Assembly: GCA_030653385.1 (NCBI GenBank)
Contig: JAURZM010000056.1
Location: 37,664 to 101,663 of the forward strand
Direction of reading: 5' to 3'
Origin: Rubrivivax sp.
GTDB taxonomy: Bacteria; Pseudomonadota; Gammaproteobacteria; Burkholderiales; Burkholderiaceae_C
DNA length: 64,000 bases
Shown: positions 1 through 9,580 of the stretch, in pieces
Numbering within the stretch: the stretch's first letter is position 1
How the letters are laid out: the number at the start of each line of letters is the position of its first letter
Notes under the pieces: model-generated
What the model was told of the DNA's origin: nothing
What the model saw: the letters and a program-made list of their open reading frames with translations, nothing else
Databases searched by the model: none
Translations under genes and position numbers: made by a program

Positions 1-63
1 TTAACGTTACCCTGCAGCCTAATGCAGGTCCCGCGGCACGCCGCGAAGGTCCTGCACTGCCCG

Positions 64-936
64 ATGAACCCACCCACCCGCTACGCCAGCGTCTTCCGCC
101 CCAGCTTGTTTGCCGGCCAGGTGTTTTGGGTCACCGGCGGCGGCAGCGGCATCGGCCGTTGCGTGGCGCACGAACTGGCCAGCCTGGGCGCCACCGTGGT
201 GATCAGCGGGCGCACGCAGGCCAAGCTGGACGCTGTGCAGGCCGAGATCACGGCCGATGGCGGGGTCTGCCACACGGTGGCCTTCGACATCCGCGACGAA
301 GAAGCCGTGAAGGCGGGTGTGGCGGGGGTCATCGCCGCACACGGCGCGGTGACAGGCCTCGTCAACAACGCCGGCGGGCAGTTTCCGGCGCCGCTGCTGG
401 CCATCAGCAAGAAGGGCTTCGACGCCGTGGTGGCCAACAACCTGACCGGCGGCTTTTTGATGATGCGCGAGCTTTTCAACCAGTGCATGCAGCAGCATGG
501 CGGCGCGGTGGTCAACATGACGGCCGACTTCCGCAACGGCATGCCCGGCATGGGCCACAGCGGCGCAGCTCGCTCGGGCATGAGCAACCTGACGATGACG
601 GCGGCCTTCGAGTGGGCACATGCCGGTGTGCGCGTGAACGCGGTGGCACCGGGCTGGATCGCCAGTTCGGGCATGGACACCTATGGCGGCGCAATGAAGT
701 CGATCATTCCGAAGCTCAAACAACACGTGCCGCTGCGGCGCATGGGTGTCGAAGCCGAGGTCAGCGGCGCCATCGTCTTCCTGCTGTCGCCAGCGGCGAG
801 TTTCATCACCGGGGTCACGCTGCAGATCGATGGTGCGGCTTCACTGGGCAGCGACATCTTTCCGCTGGGCACTGAATCGAAGTCGGTGCCCTTCGACGGT
901 TTCCACCGTGCGGTGACACCTGAGGTGCTGAAGTGA
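64..936 (+). CDS. atuB: SDR-family oxidoreductase, AtuB/PECR-like
   Basis: A 290-residue short-chain dehydrogenase/reductase. The dinucleotide-binding TGGGSGIG lies near the N-terminus and NNAG follows about residue 100. The region that normally carries the YxxxK catalytic pair reads HSGAARSG, with no tyrosine. As I recall, this, together with a C-terminal LSPAASFITG, is typical of the peroxisomal trans-2-enoyl-CoA reductase (PECR)/dienoyl-CoA reductase branch, so an acyl-CoA substrate is likely. Start chosen at 64, 12 bases after a GAAGG; an in-frame ATG at 22 has no visible ribosome site. Its stop overlaps the next start (TGATG), so it heads a coupled operon. In Pseudomonas atuB precedes atuC in the same way. 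Exact substrate is inferred. Confidence 0.72.
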   Translation: MNPPTRYASVFRPSLFAGQVFWVTGGGSGIGRCVAHELASLGATVVISGRTQAKLDAVQAEITADGGVCHTVAFDIRDEEAVKAGVAGVIAAHGAVTGLVNNAGGQFPAPLLAISKKGFDAVVANNLTGGFLMMRELFNQCMQQHGGAVVNMTADFRNGMPGMGHSGAARSGMSNLTMTAAFEWAHAGVRVNAVAPGWIASSGMDTYGGAMKSIIPKLKQHVPLRRMGVEAEVSGAIVFLLSPAASFITGVTLQIDGAASLGSDIFPLGTESKSVPFDGFHRAVTPEVLK

Positions 937-2546
937 TGTCGACGCTGCAGTCCGCGATCGACCCCCGCGCGCCCGGTTTCGTGGCGAACGCCACCCGCAT
1001 GGCCGAGCGCCTGGCCGAAGTGCAGGCCCTGCAAGCGAAGGTCGTGGCCGAGAGCGAAAGCAAACGCGACAAGTTCGACAAGCGTGGCCAACTGCTGCCC
1101 CGCGAGCGCGTGGCGCGCCTGCTGGACCGCGGCTCGCCCTTCCTGGAACTCAGCCCGCTGGCCGGGCTGGGCATGCACGACGACGACGGCAAAAAGAGCG
1201 TGATGGGTGGCGGCAGCATCGTCGGCATCGGCGTGGTGGCGGGCAAACACGTGCTCATCAGTGCCAGCGACAGCGCGGTCAAGGGCGGCACGATCGCACC
1301 GATGGGGTTGAAGAAGGCGCTGCGTGCGCAGGAACTGGCGGCGCAGAACAAGCTGCCGCTGATCGCGCTGGTGGAAAGCGGCGGTGCCAACCTGATGTAC
1401 CAGGCCGAGATCTTCGTCGACGGCGGCCGCACATTCGCCAACCAGGCGCGGCTGTCGGCCGCCGGCATTCCGCAGATCGCGGTGGTGCACGGTTCGTCCA
1501 CGGCCGGTGGTGCCTACCTGCCGGGCCTGAGCGACTACGTGGTGCTGGTCAAGGGCCGCAGCAGCATCTACCTGGCCGGGCCGCCGCTGGTGAAGGCGGC
1601 CATCGGTGAAGAGGCCAGCGACGAAGAGCTGGGCGGCGCGCAGATGCATGCCGAAGTCACGGGCCTGGGCGAGTACCTGAGCGACAACGACGCCCACGCC
1701 ATCGCCTTGACACGTGAGCTGATGGACAAGCTGCCGTGGGACAAGGTGCCCACTGCGGTCGACGCCCCCGAGCCGCTGTTCCCGGCCGACGAGCTGATGG
1801 GCATCGTGCCCGCCGATGAACGCGAACCCTACGACGTGCGAGAGGTCATTGCGCGCCTGGTCGACGCTTCGGACTTCCTGGAATTCAAGGCCGCTTTCGC
1901 AGCCGACACGGTGTGCGGCCACGCACGCCTGCACGGCCACGCGGTGGGCATCATCGGCAACAACGGCCCCATCCAGCCGGCCGGCAGCACGAAGGCCGCG
2001 CAGTTCATCCAGTTGTGCGACCAGAGCGGCACGCCGCTGGTCTTCCTGCAGAACACCACCGGCTACATGGTGGGCAAGGCAGCCGAGCAGGCCGGCGCCA
2101 TCAAACACGGCAGCAAGATGATCCAGGCGGTGGCCAATGCGCGTGTGCCCAAGTTCACCATCGTGCTGGGCGGCAGCTTCGGCGCGGGCAACTACGGCAT
2201 GTGCGGGCGCGGTTTCGACCCGCGTTTCATCTTCAGCTGGCCCAGTGCCCGCACCGCGGTGATGGGCGGCGCGCAGGCGGCCAAGGTGATGGACATCCTG
2301 AACCGCGCCAAGCTCGAAAGATTGGGTTTGCCCGCCAACGACGAAGCGCTGGCCGCGATGAGCGACGCGCTGCGCAACCGGCTCGACGCCGAAAGCCACG
2401 TGCTCTTCGGCACCGCACGCCTGTGGGACGACGGTGTCATCGACCCGCGCGACACACGCCGCGTGCTGGGCCTGTGTCTGGCACTGGCCAGCGAAGCCGA
2501 ACAACGACAACTGCGGCCCAACACCTTCGGTGTCGCCCGCTTCTGA
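936..2546 (+). CDS. atuC: Acyl-CoA carboxylase carboxyltransferase (beta) subunit, geranyl-CoA carboxylase type
   Basis: A 536-residue biotin-dependent carboxyltransferase of the methylcrotonyl/geranyl-CoA carboxylase family (usual length 530-540). The crotonase-like halves carry SGGANL and GSSTAGGAY in the N domain and GGSFGAGNYGMCG in the C domain, which form the oxyanion holes. It transfers CO2 from carboxybiotin on the alpha subunit (4534-6429) to a branched enoyl-CoA. Start taken at ATG 936, sharing one base with the preceding stop; GTG 933 is possible. The gene order carboxyltransferase, acyl-CoA dehydrogenase, hydratase, biotin carboxylase matches atuCDEF, not the leucine (liu) order, and there is no HMG-CoA lyase gene. 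3-methylcrotonyl-CoA carboxylase is the main alternative. Confidence 0.75.
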   Translation: MSTLQSAIDPRAPGFVANATRMAERLAEVQALQAKVVAESESKRDKFDKRGQLLPRERVARLLDRGSPFLELSPLAGLGMHDDDGKKSVMGGGSIVGIGVVAGKHVLISASDSAVKGGTIAPMGLKKALRAQELAAQNKLPLIALVESGGANLMYQAEIFVDGGRTFANQARLSAAGIPQIAVVHGSSTAGGAYLPGLSDYVVLVKGRSSIYLAGPPLVKAAIGEEASDEELGGAQMHAEVTGLGEYLSDNDAHAIALTRELMDKLPWDKVPTAVDAPEPLFPADELMGIVPADEREPYDVREVIARLVDASDFLEFKAAFAADTVCGHARLHGHAVGIIGNNGPIQPAGSTKAAQFIQLCDQSGTPLVFLQNTTGYMVGKAAEQAGAIKHGSKMIQAVANARVPKFTIVLGGSFGAGNYGMCGRGFDPRFIFSWPSARTAVMGGAQAAKVMDILNRAKLERLGLPANDEALAAMSDALRNRLDAESHVLFGTARLWDDGVIDPRDTRRVLGLCLALASEAEQRQLRPNTFGVARF

Positions 2547-2567
2547 ACCCCTCTGAAAGAGACAAGC

Positions 2568-3725
2568 ATGAAGTTCACCCCCGAACACCGCGCGCTGGAA
2601 GACACCGTCGTCAAGTTCTGCGACAAGGAACTCAACCCCTTCGTGCCCGAATGGGAAGCCAAGGGTCAGTTCCCCGCGCACGAGGTTTTCAAGAAGCTGG
2701 GCAACCTGGGCCTGCTGGGCCTGAAGTACCCCGAGGAATACGGCGGCGCGGGCCTGGACTTCAGCTACAGCATGGTGATGGCCGAGGCGCTGGGCCAGTG
2801 CAACTGCGGCGGTGTGCCCATGGCCATCGGTGTGCACACCGACATGGCCACACCGGCGCTGGCGCGTTTTGGCAGCGATGAGTTGCGCAAGGAATTCCTG
2901 GTGCCCACGATTGCCGGCGACGTGGTGGCCTGCCTGGGGGTCAGTGAACCGGGCGGCGGCAGTGACGTGGCCTCGATCAAGACCACGGCCAAGTCGGATG
3001 GCGGCGACTACGTGATCAACGGCACCAAGATGTGGATCACGAACGGCCTGCAAGCCGACTGGTGCTGTCTGCTGGCCAACACCAGTGACGGTCCGGCGCA
3101 CAAGAACAAGAGCCTGATCGTGGTGCCGATGGACACACCCGGCATCAGCAAGCAGAAGATCCACAAGATCGGCATGCACAGTTCCGACACCGCCCAGCTG
3201 TTTTTCGACAACGTGCGGGTGCCCAAGCGAAATCTGATCGGCCAGGAAGGCCTGGGCTTCACCTTCCAGATGCTGCAGTTCCAGGAAGAGCGGCTGTGGG
3301 GCGCGGCCGGATCGCTGCGCAGCCTGGACCGCTTGATCGACCAGACCATCGACTACACCCGCCAGCGCAAGGCCTTCGGCAAGAGCATCCTGGACAACCA
3401 GGTGGTGCACTACCGCCTGGCCGAACTGCGTACCGAGGTCGAAGCGCTGCGTGCGCTGACCTACCGCGCGGTGGAGATGTACGTCAGCGGCAAGGACGTC
3501 ACCAAGCTGGCCAGCATGGCCAAGCTGAAGTGCGGCCGGTTGTCGCGTGAAGTCACCGATGCTTGCCTGCAGTACTGGGGTGGCATGGGCTTCACGGCCG
3601 ACAACCCGATCAGCCAGGCCTACCGCGACAGCCGCCTCATCAGCATCGGCGGCGGGGCCGACGAGATCATGCTCGGCATCATCTGCAAGCTCGAAGGCAC
3701 GCTGCCGTCGAAGCTGCCGCAATGA
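2568..3725 (+). CDS. atuD: Acyl-CoA dehydrogenase, citronellyl-CoA dehydrogenase type
   Basis: A 385-residue FAD acyl-CoA dehydrogenase of full family length. The FAD-binding signature VSEPGGGSDVAS and WITNG are present; the glutamates of QEERLWGAA in the C-terminal helical domain lie where the catalytic base of the isovaleryl/citronellyl branch is expected; the QYWGGMGF signature is near the end. Starts 21 bases after the carboxyltransferase stop and its own stop overlaps the next gene (ATGA). In an Atu pathway it would oxidise citronellyl-CoA to geranyl-CoA, the substrate for the adjacent carboxylase. Assignment rests on family plus gene order; isovaleryl-CoA dehydrogenase activity cannot be excluded. 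Confidence 0.75.
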   Translation: MKFTPEHRALEDTVVKFCDKELNPFVPEWEAKGQFPAHEVFKKLGNLGLLGLKYPEEYGGAGLDFSYSMVMAEALGQCNCGGVPMAIGVHTDMATPALARFGSDELRKEFLVPTIAGDVVACLGVSEPGGGSDVASIKTTAKSDGGDYVINGTKMWITNGLQADWCCLLANTSDGPAHKNKSLIVVPMDTPGISKQKIHKIGMHSSDTAQLFFDNVRVPKRNLIGQEGLGFTFQMLQFQEERLWGAAGSLRSLDRLIDQTIDYTRQRKAFGKSILDNQVVHYRLAELRTEVEALRALTYRAVEMYVSGKDVTKLASMAKLKCGRLSREVTDACLQYWGGMGFTADNPISQAYRDSRLISIGGGADEIMLGIICKLEGTLPSKLPQ

Positions 3726-4537
3726 GCGTCGAGCTGGCCGAATTCAAGACGCTGGCCCTGCGCCGCGACGGGCCCGACGGCGCCGTGCTGCATGTCACGC
3801 TGAACCGCCCCGAGGTGCGCAACGCCATGTCGCTGGCCATGGTGCGTGAGTTGCGCACGGTGCTGGGGCAGGCGCAGATGCGTGGTGAGGTGCGGGTCAT
3901 CGTGCTGCGCGGTGCCGGTGGCCACTTCTGCGCCGGTGCCGACCTGGGCGACATGGCCGCTGCGCGCATGAACCTGGCCGGCAACCCCGAGGTGCTGGTC
4001 GAGACCAACGCCGCCTTCGGCGAACTGTGCGTGGCATTTGCCGACGCCGGCATCGCCACCGTGGCACTTGTCGAAGGCACCTGCATGGGTGGCGGCTTCG
4101 GCCTGGCCTGTGTGGCCGACGTGACCTTGGCGTCCGACACAGCAGTCTTTCGCCTGCCCGAAACCAGCCTGGGCCTGGTGCCGGCGCAGATCGGCCCCTT
4201 TCTGGTGGAGCGATTGGGTTACGCCGAGGCCAGGCGCCTGGCCGTCACCGGCGGGCGGCTGAACGCACAAGAAGCGCTGGCGCTGCGCCTGGTGCACGGC
4301 GTGTTTGCAGCCGATGCGCTCGACGCGGCACTGGCCGCGGTGCTGCACGACATCCTGCAATGTGCGCCCGGTGCCATCGCGGCCACGAAGGCCTTGATGG
4401 CGAAGGCACGTTTTCAATCCCCGTCGTCCCTGGTGCAGGAAGCGGCCCAGGTGTTTTCTGCCGCCGTGCTGGGGCCCGAGGGCACCGAAGGCACGATGGC
4501 CTTCATCCAGAAGCGCAAGCCAAAGTGGGCGCCATGA
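3722..4537 (+). CDS. atuE: Enoyl-CoA hydratase/isomerase family protein, isohexenylglutaconyl-CoA hydratase type
   Basis: A 271-residue crotonase-fold protein. GGHFCAGADLGDM provides the first oxyanion-hole strand and GTCMGGGFGLA the second. Placed between the dehydrogenase and the biotin carboxylase and overlapping both by ATGA junctions, it is where atuE (or liuC) sits. Expected reaction: hydration of the glutaconyl-CoA made by the carboxylase to a 3-hydroxyglutaryl-CoA. The ATG at 3722 is chosen because it gives the overlap with the upstream stop and removes an unrelated N-terminal extension. Substrate is inferred from the operon. Confidence 0.72.
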   Translation: MSVELAEFKTLALRRDGPDGAVLHVTLNRPEVRNAMSLAMVRELRTVLGQAQMRGEVRVIVLRGAGGHFCAGADLGDMAAARMNLAGNPEVLVETNAAFGELCVAFADAGIATVALVEGTCMGGGFGLACVADVTLASDTAVFRLPETSLGLVPAQIGPFLVERLGYAEARRLAVTGGRLNAQEALALRLVHGVFAADALDAALAAVLHDILQCAPGAIAATKALMAKARFQSPSSLVQEAAQVFSAAVLGPEGTEGTMAFIQKRKPKWAP

Positions 4538-6429
4538 GCTTCAGCAAGATCCTGATCGCCAACCGCGGCGAGATCGCTTGCCGCGTGATCCGCACCGCGC
4601 ACCGCCTGGGCTACCGCACGGTGGCCGTCTACAGCGATGCCGATGCCGGTGCACTGCACGTGCAGCAGGCCGACGAAGCGGTTTGCATCGGGCCTGCGCC
4701 TGCGGCCGATTCCTACCTGAACATCGCCGTGCTGCTGCAGGCCGCGCGCCAGACAGGCGCCGACGCGGTGCACCCGGGTTACGGCTTCCTGTCAGAACGC
4801 GCCGACTTTGCACAAGCCTGCGTCGACGCGGGCCTGGTGTTCATCGGGCCACCGCCTGCGGCCATCCGCGCCATGGGCAACAAGGCGCTGGCCAAACGCC
4901 GCATGGTCGAAGCCGGGGTGCCCTGTGCGCCCGGCTACCTGGGTGATGAGCAGGGCGACGAACGCCTGACGGCAGAAGCCCGGCAGCTGGGCCTGCCCTT
5001 GTTGGTGAAAGCCGTGGCCGGCGGTGGCGGACGTGGCATGCGCCTGGTGCGCAGCTTCGACGAATTGCCCGAAGCCATCGCCAGCGCACGCCGCGAAGCC
5101 AGCAGCGCCTTCGGTGATGGCACGCTGATGCTGGAGCGCCTGATCGACGAGGGTCGCCACATCGAAGTGCAGGTGTTTGCCGACGCCCACGGCCACGCCG
5201 TGCACCTGGGCGAACGTGACTGCACGGCGCAGCGCCGGCGCCAGAAGGTCATCGAAGAAGCGCCGTCGCCCGTGGTCGACGCAGCGATGCGTGCCGCGTT
5301 GGGGCGTGATGCCGTGGCTGCCGCACTGGCTGTGGGCTACCAGGGCGCCGGCACGGTGGAGTTCATCGTCGATGCCCACCTCAAGCACCACTTCCTGGAA
5401 ATGAACACCCGCCTGCAGGTCGAGCACCCGGTGACCGAATGCATCACGGGCCTTGACCTGGTGGAGTGGCAACTTCGTGTGGCCCGTGGTGAGCCGCTGC
5501 CACTGACCCAGGACCAGATCACCTTCACCGGCCACGCCATCGAAGCGCGTCTGTATGCCGAAGACCCGTATGACGGCTGGAGACCGCAGACCGGCCGCGT
5601 GGCCGGCTGGCAGCCTGACAGCACCGATGTGCGCATCGACCACGGCATCGCCGAAGGCGGCGAGGTCACGCCTTACTACGACGCGATGGTGGCCAAGTTC
5701 GTCGCACACGGCAGCGACCGCGAAGACGCCATCCGCCGGCTGACCCGTGCGCTGGAAGACGTGCCGCTGCTGGGCCTGCAGAGCAACGGCCGCTTCCTGC
5801 GCGACCTGGTGAAGCACCCGCAGTTCACGGCGGCACAGATGACCACAACACGCCTGGACGAATGGGCCACCCAGGGTGAGCCGCTGTTGCAACGGCCCAC
5901 ACCGCCCGACGCCGCCTGGCGCATCGCCGCCGCCTTGTTGGCGGGGCAGGGCGGCCAGCGGCCTGCCAGCGTGTCGGCTTTCGACCTGACGCTGCAATGC
6001 CAGGGCGAAAACCGCACGCAGCGCGCGCCCGATGCCGCGGTGCAGGTGCTGGCCTGGAACGGCCAACACGCGCAAATCGGCATCGACGGCGTGCAGTGCC
6101 GCATCACCGCCTTGCAAGACGGCACCCGGCTGCACCTGTGCCTGGACGGCGCCGTGTTCAGCTTCGAAGAACCTTCTGCCTATCCCAAGACCGACAGCGC
6201 AGCCGACCCGCGCCGTGCGCGTGCGCCGGTGGCCGGCGTGGTGGCGCAGGTCAGTGTGTTGGTGGGCGACACCGTGGTCGCCGGCCAGCCGCTGGTGTGT
6301 GTGGAAGCGATGAAGATGGAGATGTGGGTCAACGCCGCCGCCGCCGGCAGCGTGAAGTCCGTCAACGTCAAACCCAAGGACCCCGTCGCCGCTGGCGCCG
6401 TGCTGGTGGAACTGGAGATTGCCGAATGA
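4534..6429 (+). CDS. atuF: Acyl-CoA carboxylase biotin carboxylase / biotin carrier (alpha) subunit
   Basis: A 631-residue protein. Residues 1 to about 445 are biotin carboxylase (KILIANRGEIACRVIRTA, HPGYGFLSE, ATP-grasp glycine-rich AVAGGGGRGM, and FLEMNTRLQVEHPVTE). A linker domain follows, and the last 70 residues are a biotinyl carrier with EAMKM, whose lysine takes biotin. It charges biotin with bicarbonate using ATP and partners the carboxyltransferase at 936-2546. ATGA overlaps on both sides show translational coupling. The length suits MCC/GCC alpha subunits. The substrate is set by the beta subunit, so geranyl-CoA remains an operon-level inference. Confidence 0.78.
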   Translation: MSFSKILIANRGEIACRVIRTAHRLGYRTVAVYSDADAGALHVQQADEAVCIGPAPAADSYLNIAVLLQAARQTGADAVHPGYGFLSERADFAQACVDAGLVFIGPPPAAIRAMGNKALAKRRMVEAGVPCAPGYLGDEQGDERLTAEARQLGLPLLVKAVAGGGGRGMRLVRSFDELPEAIASARREASSAFGDGTLMLERLIDEGRHIEVQVFADAHGHAVHLGERDCTAQRRRQKVIEEAPSPVVDAAMRAALGRDAVAAALAVGYQGAGTVEFIVDAHLKHHFLEMNTRLQVEHPVTECITGLDLVEWQLRVARGEPLPLTQDQITFTGHAIEARLYAEDPYDGWRPQTGRVAGWQPDSTDVRIDHGIAEGGEVTPYYDAMVAKFVAHGSDREDAIRRLTRALEDVPLLGLQSNGRFLRDLVKHPQFTAAQMTTTRLDEWATQGEPLLQRPTPPDAAWRIAAALLAGQGGQRPASVSAFDLTLQCQGENRTQRAPDAAVQVLAWNGQHAQIGIDGVQCRITALQDGTRLHLCLDGAVFSFEEPSAYPKTDSAADPRRARAPVAGVVAQVSVLVGDTVVAGQPLVCVEAMKMEMWVNAAAAGSVKSVNVKPKDPVAAGAVLVELEIAE

Positions 6430-7313
6430 GCAGCCCCGCCGACAAGGCCATCCTGACCTGCGCCTTGACTGGCGTGCTGACCAACCCGCAGCAGCACCCG
6501 GTGCCCGTCACACCCGAACAGATGGCGGCCGAAGCGCGCGACGCCTTCAATGCTGGCGCCAGCATCATGCACGTGCACCTGCGCAGCCAGGAGCCCGGTT
6601 TCGGCCACATGCCCAGCTGGGACCCCGACGTGGCCCAGGCCGTCTGCGACGCCATCCGCGCTGCCTGCCCGGGCGTGATCATCAACCTGACCACCGGGGT
6701 CATCGGCAAGGACATCAGCGGCCCCAAGGCTTGCCTGGAACGTGTGAAGCCCGAAATCGCGGCCTGCAACGCCGGCACGCTGAACTACCTGAAGATCAAG
6801 GACAACGGGCAGTGGGCCTGGCCGCCGATGGTCTTCGACAACCCGGTGGCCAAGGTGCAGCAGTTCCTGGACGTGATGGCTGCCTGCGGCACCCACCCCG
6901 AGTTCGAGTGTTTTGATGTCGGCATCCTGCGCAGCGTGGCCATGTACCTGAAGGCCGGCCTCTTCAGCGGTGTGCCCGAGGTGAACCTGGTCATGGGCGT
7001 GGCCAGCGGCATGCCGTGTGACGCCGACCTGCTGGCGCTGTTGCCGCGTTATGCGCCCGAGGGTGCGGTGTGGCAGACCACGCTGATCGGCCGCGCCGAG
7101 ATCTGGCCCGTGCACCAGAAAACCGCCGACCTGGGTGGCAACTTGCGCACCGGCCTGGAAGACACCTTCTACCTGCCGGGTGGCGAAAGGGCCACCGGCA
7201 ACGGCGTGCTGATCGAAGCCCTGGCAGCCTGCGCGCGACGCGCCGGCCGCGACATTGCATCGCCCGCCGAAGCGCGTCAACGCCTGGGCCTGCACGCGGG
7301 CCAGGCCGCATGA
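6426..7313 (+). CDS. BKACE family beta-keto acid cleavage enzyme (DUF849, Kce-like)
   Basis: A 295-residue TIM-barrel protein of the 3-keto-5-aminohexanoate cleavage (BKACE) family. The metal-binding pair is visible as MHVHLR (His49, His51), and the later GGNLRTGLED segment carries the conserved acidic residue. Family members condense a beta-keto acid with acetyl-CoA, giving acetoacetate and a shortened acyl-CoA. It overlaps the biotin carboxylase gene and the thioesterase gene by ATGA junctions, so it belongs to this pathway. Substrate unknown; the C10 keto acid expected after retro-Claisen cleavage in the Atu route would fit chemically, which is my inference. It might replace part of the usual lyase step. 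Confidence 0.8.
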   Translation: MSSPADKAILTCALTGVLTNPQQHPVPVTPEQMAAEARDAFNAGASIMHVHLRSQEPGFGHMPSWDPDVAQAVCDAIRAACPGVIINLTTGVIGKDISGPKACLERVKPEIAACNAGTLNYLKIKDNGQWAWPPMVFDNPVAKVQQFLDVMAACGTHPEFECFDVGILRSVAMYLKAGLFSGVPEVNLVMGVASGMPCDADLLALLPRYAPEGAVWQTTLIGRAEIWPVHQKTADLGGNLRTGLEDTFYLPGGERATGNGVLIEALAACARRAGRDIASPAEARQRLGLHAGQAA

Positions 7314-7798
7314 CCGCAAGCGATCTGCAGCCCCGCACCGCAGCCGAACAGGCGCTGGTGGACGAAGCGCTGGTCGACCTTTTCGAGCGCAAGATCAGCT
7401 TCAACCAGACGCTGGGCCTGAAGATCGTGTCGGTGCAGCCGGGCGACGTGCGCGCCACCTTCGACATGCGGCCGGAACTGGTGGGCCACTACGCCCACGG
7501 CCGGCTGCACGGCGGTGTGATCTCGGCCACGCTGGACCACATGGGTGGACTGGCGGTCATCGTGGGCATCGCGGCGCGCCACCCGCACGACAAGGTGCAG
7601 CAGGTGATGGCCCGTTTCACCAAGGTCGGCACCCTCGACCTGCGGGTGGACTACCTGCGCCAGGGCCTGGGCCGGCAGTTCACGGTGACGGCCGAGGTGA
7701 TGCGGCTGGGTGGGCGCATCGGCAGCACGCAGATGCGGCTGGTCAACGAAGAGGGCACCTTGATTGCCACCGCGGCGGCGGCCTACACCGTCGCCTGA
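7310..7798 (+). CDS. Hot-dog fold acyl-CoA thioesterase, PaaI/YigI-like
   Basis: A 162-residue single hot-dog domain protein. The segment GHYAHGRLHGGVISATLDHM contains the HGG(V/A) loop and following aspartate used by PaaI-type thioesterases, and it resembles E. coli YigI, a medium/long-chain acyl-CoA thioesterase. Start at ATG 7310 overlaps the previous stop. As last gene of the operon it may release CoA from dead-end acyl-CoA intermediates. No signal peptide, so cytoplasmic. Specificity is not readable from sequence. Confidence 0.72.
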   Translation: MTASDLQPRTAAEQALVDEALVDLFERKISFNQTLGLKIVSVQPGDVRATFDMRPELVGHYAHGRLHGGVISATLDHMGGLAVIVGIAARHPHDKVQQVMARFTKVGTLDLRVDYLRQGLGRQFTVTAEVMRLGGRIGSTQMRLVNEEGTLIATAAAAYTVA

Positions 7799-7835
7799 TC
7801 TGGCCAGGGTCGCCAGGGCCCGCGGGTGCCGGGCC

Positions 7836-7867
7836 TTGACATAGCAGCAATGAAACCCACCTAGCAT
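7836..7867 (+). promoter_or_regulatory. Candidate promoter of the HtrA-like protease gene
   Basis: A perfect TTGACA (7836-7841) lies 61 bases before the protease start, and TAGCAT (7862-7867) follows at a 20-base spacing, long for sigma-70. Read as a heat-shock element it would be CTTGACA-N14-CCCACCTA, only a partial match. I see a promoter-like -35 but cannot decide the sigma factor. Confidence 0.35.
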
Positions 7868-7902
7868 GGCTTCGTCCCCAAGCCCTTGCCGAGGTCCGTT
7901 TC

Positions 7903-9012
<1,110 letters not shown>

Positions 9013-9082
9013 GACAACTTCCGGCGCCAGTGAAAGATCGGCGCCGCTGGCGCGACAGACCTGCATGAACCAGGAGAACACG

Positions 9083-9580
9083 ATGTCCCGCCGCAGTTTC
9101 CTCAACCTCCTGTCCGGGCTGGGCCTGGGCGGCGCAGCGGCCGCCACGGCAACCGCCACCCATGCGGCATCCACCCCCACCCGCTCCGATCGCGTGGAGC
9201 TGAGCGACGCCGAGTGGAAAAAGCGGCTCAGCGACGCCGCTTACCGCGTGCTGCGCAAAGAAGGCACCGAGCCGCCGCACACCAGCCCGCTGAACGCCGA
9301 AAAACGCGCCGGCAGCTACCACTGTGCTGGCTGTGACCTGCCGCTGTTTGCGCACACCACCAAGTACGAAAGTGGCACCGGCTGGCCGAGTTTCTACGAC
9401 CCGCTGCCGCAGGCCGTCGGCACCAAGACCGACTACAAACTCATCCTGCCGCGCACGGAATACCACTGCGCCCGCTGCGGTGGCCACCAGGGCCACGTTT
9501 TCAACGACGGCCCCCGGCCCACCGGCAAGCGCTACTGCAACAACGGCGTGGCGCTGCGTTTTGTGCCGGAGGCGGCATGA
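9083..9580 (+). CDS. msrB: Tat-exported methionine-R-sulfoxide reductase
   Basis: A 165-residue MsrB. The N-terminus SRRSFLNLL followed by a small-residue hydrophobic stretch is a twin-arginine signal, so the enzyme should be periplasmic. Zinc-site cysteines Cys81/Cys84 and Cys129/Cys132 and the catalytic Cys152 (RYCNNG) are all present. It reduces methionine-R-sulfoxide in proteins. Start at 9083 is set by the AGGAG 7 bases upstream; ATG 9065 lies before that site. It overlaps msrA by ATGA. Export through Tat suggests cofactor or zinc loading before transport. Confidence 0.92.
   Translation: MSRRSFLNLLSGLGLGGAAAATATATHAASTPTRSDRVELSDAEWKKRLSDAAYRVLRKEGTEPPHTSPLNAEKRAGSYHCAGCDLPLFAHTTKYESGTGWPSFYDPLPQAVGTKTDYKLILPRTEYHCARCGGHQGHVFNDGPRPTGKRYCNNGVALRFVPEAA

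Noticed and set aside
681..3722. A 1013-codon open frame on the minus strand
   Set aside because: It runs antisense to three clear metabolic genes; its translation is a His/Ala/Gln-rich shadow without motifs, as expected in high-GC DNA. The same applies to long antisense frames at 21071-23518 (+) and 49039-51456 (-).
936..6429. Leucine-degradation (liu) operon instead of atu
   Set aside because: Gene order has the dehydrogenase between the two carboxylase subunits together with a PECR-like SDR and no HMG-CoA lyase, which fits atu better. The possibility is kept in the entries and not excluded.
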